Origin: Desulfovibrio sp.
Lineage (GTDB): Bacteria > Desulfobacterota > Desulfovibrionia > Desulfovibrionales > Desulfovibrionaceae
Direction: 5' to 3'
DNA length: 64,000 nucleotides
NCBI GenBank assembly: GCA_024699605.1
Contig: JAILPJ010000101.1
Span: 1-64,000 of the forward strand
Shown here: positions 58,009 to 64,000 of the stretch, piece after piece
Layout: every line of letters begins with the position of its first letter
How positions within the stretch are numbered: the first letter of the stretch is position 1
Position numbers and translations under genes: made by a program
The notes under the pieces: generated by a model
Databases searched by the model: none
What the model saw: only the letters and a program-made list of their open reading frames with translations
What the model was told of the DNA's origin: nothing

Positions 58009-58479
58009 CTAGAGCTGCTCCAGAACGCGAATGGTTTCGAGCAGAGCCAGAGTGGCTTCCACGCCTTTATTGCCCGCCTTGGAACCGGCCCGTTCAATGG
58101 CTTGTTCCACATTGTCGCAGGTCAGAAGGCCAAAACCAATAGGTGTCGAGAAATTGAGCATAGTCTGTGCTATACCCTTGCTGGCCTCGGCGCAGACATA
58201 ATCAAAATGCGGTGTGCCACCGCGAATGACAGCGCCAAGGGCAATAATGCCGTCGTATTGCTGGCTATGGGCCAGTTTTTGGCAAATCAGCGGGAGCTCA
58301 AAAGCTCCCGGTACCCGTACGAGCACCACATTGTCCATGTTCGCGTCGTGTCGCTGGAGGCAGTCTAAAGCCCCGTTGATCAGGTGCTGAACAATAAAGT
58401 CGTTGAAGCGTGTGGCCACTATGGCGATACGCAGATTTTGCGCAACGAGCTTGCCTTCGATGGTCTTGATTTCTTTCAT
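58009..58479 (-). CDS. ribH: 6,7-dimethyl-8-ribityllumazine synthase
   Basis: 156 residues; condenses the ribityl pyrimidine with the butanone phosphate in riboflavin synthesis. Motifs: [29 protein letters not shown] (about residues 53-67), [16 protein letters not shown] with the catalytic His, and [14 protein letters not shown] at 58479 fits the family; 11 further in-frame codons lie in a hairpin element. Confidence 0.95.
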   Translation of the reverse strand: MKEIKTIEGKLVAQNLRIAIVATRFNDFIVQHLINGALDCLQRHDANMDNVVLVRVPGAFELPLICQKLAHSQQYDGIIALGAVIRGGTPHFDYVCAEASKGIAQTMLNFSTPIGFGLLTCDNVEQAIERAGSKAGNKGVEATLALLETIRVLEQL

Positions 58480-58532
58480 CAGATTTTTCAGCGTGGAAAC
58501 CCCGTTGAGCACGGGGAGGAAACGCTGCCTCC
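58477..58532 (-). promoter_or_regulatory. Hairpin-bridged SD element before ribH
   Basis: Minus strand: GGAGG, outer CAGCG, TTTCCT, inner CCCCGT, loop GCTCA, ACGGGG, TTTCCA, outer CGCTG, AAAAATCTG, ATG. Both stems pair perfectly, with compensated changes in each relative to the ubiA copy. Folded spacing 9 nt, linear 48 nt. Internal CCTCC can pair with GGAGG. The rest of 58533-58687, where ribBA would be expected, holds no gene I recognise. Confidence 0.65.
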
Positions 58533-58687
58533 GTTAACTGCCCTGTATTGATACAAATCACCATCAGATCAGCCGATCAGACGGCAGAACTTGCCGTAGT
58601 TGCTTGGACCATTTTCTCAGCGCTCCAGGCTTGTCCGGCACTCTGGCCAGGACTGCGCAATAGACACGGTCTGATGAAGAAGTCCTT

Positions 58688-59350
58688 TCAAAGAAAACCG
58701 TGGCGCATGAGCAGGTCATAGTCGACTCGGCCCCGTGTTTTGCCGCTGTCGTTTTGGGCAAGGGCGAGCTGGCGGGATACATACTTGCCCAGAATATCTG
58801 TTTCCAGATTGACCTGACTGCCTTCACGCCACTCGGCAACAGTGGTGCGCGCGTAGGTCTCGGGAATGATGTTGACCATCAGGGTTTCTGCCTCACAGCT
58901 ATTGATGGTCAGGCTGATACCGTCCAAGGCCACGGAACCTTTGGCTACCAGTTGTGCGGCCAAAGATCTGGGGAAGCCTATGGTGAAACGGGTGGAAAGG
59001 CCTGTGCGCTCGGCATGCAGAATTTTTGCCACGCAGTCCACGTGCCCTGTGACAAGATGACCGCCTAGCCGGTCGCCAAGACGCAGAGCGCGTTCAAGAT
59101 TTGGACGGGCAGCGCGGCTGAGCGTGGCCAGGGTCGTTTTGGCCAGGGTCTCTGCAGAGGCATACAGCCAGAAGGTCTCGCGACTGTGCTCTTCCACCGT
59201 CAGACAGGCCCCATTCACGGCAATGGATTCGCCATTTTCCAGGTTCTGGAAAGGCACTGGGTCTTCAGCGGCGAGCTGAAAACGCCTGTCCGCTCCCAGA
59301 CAGACAACCTCCAGCACTTTGCCGCGACTGGCAATCAGGCCTGTGAACAT
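58688..59350 (-). CDS. ribE: Riboflavin synthase, alpha subunit
   Basis: 220 residues with the usual duplicated barrel: MFTGLIASRGKVLEV and NGACLTVEEHSRETF in the first half, GHVDCVAKILHAERTGLSTR and GSVALDGISLTINSCEAETL in the second. It dismutates lumazine to riboflavin. ATG at 59350 overlaps the end region of ribD (stop at 59352), so coupling is likely. Confidence 0.95.
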   Translation of the reverse strand: MFTGLIASRGKVLEVVCLGADRRFQLAAEDPVPFQNLENGESIAVNGACLTVEEHSRETFWLYASAETLAKTTLATLSRAARPNLERALRLGDRLGGHLVTGHVDCVAKILHAERTGLSTRFTIGFPRSLAAQLVAKGSVALDGISLTINSCEAETLMVNIIPETYARTTVAEWREGSQVNLETDILGKYVSRQLALAQNDSGKTRGRVDYDLLMRHGFL

Positions 59351-59351
59351 C

Positions 59352-60497
59352 TTAGGCCTCATCAGGCCGTGGCCTGAGCAGAACGTGGACATCATTGCCC
59401 ACCAGACGTGTTTGCGTGCAGCGCAGAGAGATGGCCTCGGCGAGCGTGAGCGGCATGCGATTGTTGAAGAGCGGCATGGCGTCGTTGTCGGCGAGGAAGG
59501 TGGGAGCAAGGTGCAAGTGAAATTCGTCCACAAGCTGCTCTTCAAGAAGGCTGATGGCCAGTTCGCCTCCGCCTTCACAGAGTACATACGGACAATTCAG
59601 TTCACGATAGAGCGTTTTTAAGAGCCCGCGTAAATCGGTTGTGCCGTTGGAGTACTGGGGGACAGGAAAAACGCGCACTCCCCGTTTGCGCAGCTCCTGG
59701 GCCTGGGTGGAAGCGGCTGCAGCGGCCGAGGAAAGAAAGATGGTCTCCTCGGGCCTTTCCTGCAAAAGCCAGAATTCGTCTTTGTCCTGCGGAAGGTGTG
59801 AAGTGAAGATACAGGCGAGGGGCTGCGGAGTTGGCGCTGCATCAGGCAGACGATAGGTCAAGTGGGGATTGTCAAGACGAAAGGTCTTTCCTCCCACCAG
59901 AACCAGGCCTTTGGCCTGTCCGATTTTCTGGCGCAGCCTGTGCACGCTTTCACGTGACTCGGCACAGCTAATCCATTGTGATTGGCCCGTGCGTGTGGCT
60001 ATGCGTCCGTCCATGGTGGCGGCCATCTTGAGAATCAGATAGGGACGGGCCTCATTTTTCCAGACAAGAAAATCGGCGATCAAATCGCGGCAGCTTTCTT
60101 CGCAAACAGGACCGATGACTTCCACGCCCGCTGCCCGTAAGATCTCCGCTCCGCCGCCAGCTTCGCTTGTGGGATCCATACAGCCGATAACGACTTTTTT
60201 GATGCCGGCCTTCAGAATGGCTTCGGTACAGGGCGGCGTTTTGCCAAAGTGTTTGCAGGGTTCGAGGGTGACCACAAGTGTGCAGAGGGAAGGATCAAGA
60301 CCTTTGTCACTGGCATCTCGTAGGCATTCCACTTCAGCATGGGGCTTGCCTGCCGCATGATGCCAGCCTTGGGCGACAATCTGTTCATCGCGGACAAGCA
60401 CAGCGCCCACACAGGGATTGGGATGGGTCAGCCATTGGCTTTGGCTTGCAGCCTTGATCGCCGCCTGCATGAAGACAGCATACGCTTCTGCACTCAT
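59352..60497 (-). CDS. ribD: Bifunctional riboflavin deaminase/reductase RibD
   Basis: 381 residues. The N-terminal deaminase has the zinc motif PHAEVECLRDA and TLEPCKHFGKTPPCTEAI (about residues 50-93); the C-terminal reductase has RPYLILKMAATMDGRIAT, GGKTFRLDNPHLTYR and CEGGGELAISLLEEQLVDE. It carries out the second and third steps toward riboflavin from GTP. The start ATG at 60497 has only a hairpin-bridged SD. Confidence 0.95.
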   Translation of the reverse strand: MSAEAYAVFMQAAIKAASQSQWLTHPNPCVGAVLVRDEQIVAQGWHHAAGKPHAEVECLRDASDKGLDPSLCTLVVTLEPCKHFGKTPPCTEAILKAGIKKVVIGCMDPTSEAGGGAEILRAAGVEVIGPVCEESCRDLIADFLVWKNEARPYLILKMAATMDGRIATRTGQSQWISCAESRESVHRLRQKIGQAKGLVLVGGKTFRLDNPHLTYRLPDAAPTPQPLACIFTSHLPQDKDEFWLLQERPEETIFLSSAAAAASTQAQELRKRGVRVFPVPQYSNGTTDLRGLLKTLYRELNCPYVLCEGGGELAISLLEEQLVDEFHLHLAPTFLADNDAMPLFNNRMPLTLAEAISLRCTQTRLVGNDVHVLLRPRPDEA

Positions 60498-60539
60498 CAA
60501 GATTTCGGCGTGCCATGCTTCGGTGGCTGCGCCGCCTCC
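60495..60539 (-). promoter_or_regulatory. Hairpin-bridged SD element before ribD
   Basis: Minus strand, starting immediately after the stop codon of the deaminase gene: GGAGG, outer CGGCG, CA, inner GCCA, loop CCGAAGCA, TGGC, A, outer CGCCG, AAATCTTG, ATG. It is shorter than other copies but has the same order. Folded spacing is 8 nt, linear 37 nt. There is no clear internal anti-SD. Confidence 0.55.
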
Positions 60540-61040
60540 TCATTCGTCTTGTCCGTCATGGGTGGCCTGTGCGGACGTTGAATGTTTTGCATTGGGGATA
60601 GCAACCTGAGTGACAGGAATGCCCGCTTCGTTCAACATGGACTGGGAAAGTTCGTCGGGATAGGCCTCAGAATAGTAGATATGACGAACTTGGCAATTGA
60701 TGAGCATTTTACAGCAGAGTACACAGGGGTAGGTTGTGGTGTAGATGTCGGCCCCCTGGATCGTAATACCGTAGCTTGCGGCCTGTATGATGACATTTTG
60801 TTCGGCATGCAGGCCACGGCAAATCTCATGCCGTTGTCCGGAAGGGATGCCGAGTTTTTGACGCAGGCAGCCAGTATCCAGGCAATGGGTCAGTCCCTGA
60901 GGCACGCCGTTGTAGCCTGTGGCCAGGATACGATTATCACGCACGGCCAGAGCCCCCACGTGTCGTCGCAGGCAGGTGGAGCGTTCACGCACAAGGTCCA
61001 CAATGTGCATAAAATATTCAGGCCAGGGAAGTCGTGACAT
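60540..61040 (-). CDS. comEB: Deoxycytidylate (dCMP) deaminase family protein
   Basis: 166 residues. Zinc-dependent cytidine/deoxycytidylate deaminase fold: [11 protein letters not shown] (about residues 78-88) and [12 protein letters not shown] supply His/Cys ligands and the proton-shuttling Glu. It likely converts dCMP to dUMP for thymidylate synthesis. The order glyA-dCMP deaminase-ribD is the arrangement known from Desulfovibrio. The last 20 residues ([15 protein letters not shown]) look disordered. Confidence 0.85.
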   Translation of the reverse strand: MSRLPWPEYFMHIVDLVRERSTCLRRHVGALAVRDNRILATGYNGVPQGLTHCLDTGCLRQKLGIPSGQRHEICRGLHAEQNVIIQAASYGITIQGADIYTTTYPCVLCCKMLINCQVRHIYYSEAYPDELSQSMLNEAGIPVTQVAIPNAKHSTSAQATHDGQDE

Positions 61041-61046
61041 ACTACT

Positions 61047-62288
61047 CTACCAGGCGAAAAGCGGGAAGGAACGGGCAAATTCTTCAACCTGAGCGTGAAT
61101 GCGGTCCAGGGTTTGGGCGTCCTTGTGCTGGCTTAAGGCTTGATGGATAAAGCCTGCCAGGATGCGCATATCCTCTTCTTTGAGGCCGCGCGTGGTCAAA
61201 GCCGGCGTGCCCAGGCGGATGCCGCTGGTCACAAAGGGAGAACGCGTTTCAAAGGGAATGCTGTTTTTGTTCACCGTGATGCCGGCACTGTCCAAAATGG
61301 CTTCGGCGTCCTTGCCGGTGAGGCCTGTGCTGGTCAGATCCACGAGCATGAGATGATTGTCAGTACCTCCGCTCACAAGCTGATAGCCCAAACGCACAAG
61401 TTCGCTGGCCAGAACCTGGGCATTGGCCAGAACCTGTTTCTGATAGGTGAGAAACTGCGGACGCAGCGCTTCCTTGAAAGCCACAGCCTTGGCAGCGATG
61501 ACGTGCATGAGGGGGCCGCCCTGGGTGCCCGGGAAAATCTGACTGTCAATTTTTTTGCCGTATTCGGCGTTCTTGGTCAGGATCATGCCGCCGCGGGGGC
61601 CGCGCAGGGTTTTATGGGTAGTGGTGGAGACCACATCGGCAAAGGGCAGGGGGCTGAGGTGCAGGCCAGTAGCCACAAGACCCGCAATGTGGGCCATATC
61701 CACAAAAAGCAGCGCACCGACCTCACGGGCGATTTCCTGAAAACGGGCAAAGTCAATGGCTCGCGGATAGGCACTGGCACCTGCCAGAATCAAGTCCGGG
61801 CGCTCCTGGCGGGCTTTCTTGGCCAGGTCGTCGTAATCAATACAGCCGCTTTGGCGATCCACGCCGTACGGAATAATCTTGAATTGCCGGCCGGAAAAAT
61901 TGACGGGCGAACCATGGCTGAGATGGCCGCCATGGGCCAAATCCATACTCAGGATGCTCGCACCGGGTTTCAGAAACGCATAGTAGACGGCCATATTGGC
62001 CTGGGAGCCGGAATGCGGCTGAACATTGACATGTTCGGCCTTGAACAGTTCCTTGGCGCGATTGCGCGCAAGGTTTTCAATTTTGTCCACAAATTCGCAG
62101 CCGCCGTAGTATCGCTTGCCTGGATAGCCTTCGGCGTATTTGTGAGTCAGGATACTACCTTGGGCCTGGCGAACGGCAGCAGAGACAAAATTTTCAGAAG
62201 CAATGAGTTCGAGCTTGGAGATCTGACGTTCTGCTTCCTCGGCAATGGCCCGAGCCACTTCAAGATCTTGTAAAAATATCTCGTCCAT
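61047..62288 (-). CDS. glyA: Serine hydroxymethyltransferase
   Basis: 413 residues from ATG 62288 ([20 protein letters not shown]), which fits the family; the upstream frame to 62396 is not expected to be translated. The PLP lysine lies in [18 protein letters not shown] (about residue 227). It interconverts serine and glycine with one-carbon transfer. The SD (AGAG) is weak. It lies 6 nt before comEB. Confidence 0.96.
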   Translation of the reverse strand: MDEIFLQDLEVARAIAEEAERQISKLELIASENFVSAAVRQAQGSILTHKYAEGYPGKRYYGGCEFVDKIENLARNRAKELFKAEHVNVQPHSGSQANMAVYYAFLKPGASILSMDLAHGGHLSHGSPVNFSGRQFKIIPYGVDRQSGCIDYDDLAKKARQERPDLILAGASAYPRAIDFARFQEIAREVGALLFVDMAHIAGLVATGLHLSPLPFADVVSTTTHKTLRGPRGGMILTKNAEYGKKIDSQIFPGTQGGPLMHVIAAKAVAFKEALRPQFLTYQKQVLANAQVLASELVRLGYQLVSGGTDNHLMLVDLTSTGLTGKDAEAILDSAGITVNKNSIPFETRSPFVTSGIRLGTPALTTRGLKEEDMRILAGFIHQALSQHKDAQTLDRIHAQVEEFARSFPLFAW

Positions 62289-62332
62289 GGTGCACTCTAG
62301 GCTAGAGGTTGAAGTGGGCGGGCAAAGCCCGT

Positions 62333-63580
62333 TCAGGCATCGTAACGCTTGAAAATAATACTGGCATTGGTGCCGCCAAAACCGAAGGAATTGCACATGG
62401 CGTATTCACAGGCACACGAGCAGGAACCATCGCCCAGATAGTTGAGATCACAGTCGGGTGAAGGCTCTTTGAGGTTGATGGTGCCGGGCAGCATTTCGGT
62501 TTTGAGCGCCAGGGCTGTAAAGACGGACTCAATGCCACCGGCGGCGCCCAGCAGGTGCCCCGTCATGGATTTGGTCGCGGAAATCTTGAGCTTGGCTGCG
62601 TGTTCGCCAAAAACCAATTTCATGGCTTTGGTTTCTGTTGCGTCATTGAGCATGGTGGAGGTGGCGTGCGCATTGATGTGCTCAACCGCTTCCGGTGCGA
62701 TACCCGCATCTTTCAAGGCATTTTGCATGGCGCGGGCCATGCCGACGCCGGTATCCAGCGGTGCTGTCATGTGGTGAGCATCGCAGGAGGCCCCATAGCC
62801 CACGACTTCAGCATAGATTTTGGCTCCGCGGGCCTTGGCCGCTTCAAGCTCCTCAAGCAGCAAAAGCCCGGCACCTTCACCGATGACAAAACCGTCGCGG
62901 TTTTTTTCAAAGGGACGTGAGGCCAGGGTTGGGGTGTCATTGTAGTGGCTGGAGAGTGCCTTCAGGGCCGTAAAACCCGCAACGCCCAAAGGCGTGATGG
63001 TCGATTCGCAGCCGCCAGAAATCACTGCTTTGGCCCGGCCCAGGAGAATTTCAGCAAAGGCATTGCCCAACGCATGAATGCCCGATGCGCAGGCTGAGGT
63101 CGTCACATAGTTGGCGCCTCTCGCCTCACAGGCCATGGCGATCTGTCCCGGAGCCATGTTGGAAATGAGCATGGGAATCATGAAGGGAGAGATCTTGCTA
63201 GGTCCTGACTGCAAAAGTTTCGAGTGATAGGTCTCGATGGTCTTCAGTCCTCCGAGACCCACGCCCAGGATCACGGCCACGTCAAAGGTGTTGCTTTCAT
63301 CGATGGTGAAATTGGCGTCTTTGAGCAGCATTTGCTGGCAGGCCATGGCAAATTGAGTGAACCTGTCCATGTGTTTCGCCTGTTTGGCCGTCATATAGTC
63401 TTCGGGCACAAAATTTTTGACTTCACCGGCGACCTTCGAGGCATAGTCTTTGGCATCAAAGAGAGTAATGGGTCCTATACCGGATTCCCCTTGAAGCAAA
63501 CGCTTCCAGCTTGTTTGAATATCATTGGCCAGTGGCGTGATGCCGGCGATACCTGTGATGACGACACGGGGGCGTGACAT
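62333..63580 (-). CDS. fabF: 3-oxoacyl-ACP synthase II
   Basis: 415 residues; elongates fatty acids by condensing malonyl-ACP with acyl-ACP. Catalytic triad visible: Cys in [13 protein letters not shown] (about residue 165), His in [11 protein letters not shown] and His in [15 protein letters not shown] at 63580 has AAGGA 6 nt upstream; the longer frame to 63652 lies in the terminator region. Confidence 0.96.
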   Translation of the reverse strand: MSRPRVVITGIAGITPLANDIQTSWKRLLQGESGIGPITLFDAKDYASKVAGEVKNFVPEDYMTAKQAKHMDRFTQFAMACQQMLLKDANFTIDESNTFDVAVILGVGLGGLKTIETYHSKLLQSGPSKISPFMIPMLISNMAPGQIAMACEARGANYVTTSACASGIHALGNAFAEILLGRAKAVISGGCESTITPLGVAGFTALKALSSHYNDTPTLASRPFEKNRDGFVIGEGAGLLLLEELEAAKARGAKIYAEVVGYGASCDAHHMTAPLDTGVGMARAMQNALKDAGIAPEAVEHINAHATSTMLNDATETKAMKLVFGEHAAKLKISATKSMTGHLLGAAGGIESVFTALALKTEMLPGTINLKEPSPDCDLNYLGDGSCSCACEYAMCNSFGFGGTNASIIFKRYDA

Positions 63581-63650
63581 GGAAAATCCTTTTACCTTTG
63601 CGCAGAAATAAAAAAGGACGGCATTCTTTGCGGAAAAAATGCCTGTATAC

Positions 63651-63685
63651 AAAAAATTGGCACGATCTCAGAAAGAGACCGTGCC
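63651..63685 (-). terminator. Terminator/attenuator between acpP and fabF
   Basis: Minus strand GGCACGGTCTC, loop TTTC, TGAGATCGTGCC, AA, six T. It lies 8 nt after the acpP stop and would let acpP be expressed more than the genes that follow. Confidence 0.85.
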
Positions 63686-63692
63686 AGAAATA

Positions 63693-63929
63693 TTATTTTT
63701 TATTCTTTTCAATATAGGCCACGGCGTCCTGAACTTTCTGAATTTTCTGGGCGTCTTCATCGGCAATTTCGATGTCGAATTCTTCTTCCATGGCCATGAT
63801 CAGTTCGGTCAGATCAAGGGAATCGGCGCCCAGATCTTCCACAAAGGAAGCATCAGGACGGACATTGGCCGCTTCCACGCCAAGCTGGTCAACAATGATC
63901 TTTTGTACCTTTTCAGCAATATCAGACAT
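63693..63929 (-). CDS. acpP: Acyl carrier protein
   Basis: 78 residues: [20 protein letters not shown] and the phosphopantetheine site [18 protein letters not shown] (Ser about residue 37). Acidic, full length. AGGAG stands 5 nt before ATG at 63929; four upstream codons are not needed. First gene of the leftward run within this window. Confidence 0.98.
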   Translation of the reverse strand: MSDIAEKVQKIIVDQLGVEAANVRPDASFVEDLGADSLDLTELIMAMEEEFDIEIADEDAQKIQKVQDAVAYIEKNKK

Positions 63930-64000
63930 AATCTCCTCCACAAGGGTCTTGTTTGCGTATCTTTCCCGGTTTGGCTTTCCTTTTGGAGCAAGAGCCGGGC

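Noticed and set aside
58533..58687. FMN riboswitch or ribBA remnant in the rib region
   Set aside because: No RFN-element core sequences and no GTP cyclohydrolase II or DHBP synthase motifs in any frame.
1..64000. CRISPR array or rRNA operon
   Set aside because: No regularly spaced repeats and no rRNA-like sequence were seen; the only tandem repeat is the coding one in ftsY.

Overview
The window is a chromosomal segment from a Gram-negative bacterium, most likely a member of the Desulfovibrionaceae (Desulfobacterota). This is inferred from protein character and from gene order: acpP-fabF-glyA-dCMP deaminase-ribD-ribE-ribH-nusB-leuS in one run, tRNA-Thr/Tyr/Gly-tuf-rpmG-tRNA-Trp-secE-nusG-rplKAJL-rpoBC in another, and a complete S10-spc-alpha ribosomal protein cluster. 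No database search was possible, so the species is not assigned.

Layout. 1-8.7 kb is mixed: a GT4 glycosyltransferase, a decayed iscB transposon nuclease gene with its end structure, a periplasmic NagZ-like glycosidase, a CgeB-like glycosyltransferase, tRNA-Thr, darP, a UbiA/MqnP-type prenyltransferase, mogA and queF. 8.9-13.9 kb (+) carries murJ, a two-TM sensor-like protein and ftsY with a long acidic repeat tail. 13.8-28.7 kb (+) is the promoter, a roughly 480-nt structured leader and the 29 genes from rpsJ to rplQ, including secY, map and rpoA. 28.8-35 kb is accessory or metabolic: alaA, an hprA-like dehydrogenase, a small Cys-rich ORF, a membrane diguanylate cyclase in AT-richer flanking DNA, and glycerate kinase. 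35.1-49.4 kb (-) is the tRNA-tuf-rpmG-secE-nusG-rplKAJL-rpoBC unit, read toward the S10 cluster. 49.5-63.9 kb (-) carries prmC, lon, a frameshifted GT8 gene, holA, leuS, nusB, ribH, ribE, ribD, a dCMP deaminase gene, glyA, fabF and acpP.

Most genes have an ordinary Shine-Dalgarno (SD) sequence 5-8 nt before the start codon. Eight genes do not: the GT4 gene, ubiA/mqnP, the 10631 gene, alaA, hprA, leuS, ribH and ribD. In each of these a GGAGG (or GGAGT) lies 39-50 nt upstream, and the gap is filled by a two-storey hairpin: an outer stem of about 5 bp, an inner hairpin, then a short A-rich (U-rich at leuS) single strand before ATG. If the hairpin forms, the SD lies 7-10 nt from ATG in every case. 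The stems keep pairing while their sequences change (for example CGGCG/CGCCG, CAGCG/CGCTG, CGGCA/TGCCG). Six of the eight also carry a CCTCC-like segment able to pair with the SD instead. One copy forms the end of the dead iscB element, so the family may derive from an insertion-sequence end. This family of hairpin-bridged ribosome binding sites is the main candidate for something undescribed here.

Other notable points are the iscB relic with RuvC parts but no HNH segment, two single-base frameshifts in the GT8 gene, no ribBA gene between ribE and ribH, and no rpsL-rpsG-fusA upstream of rpsJ.
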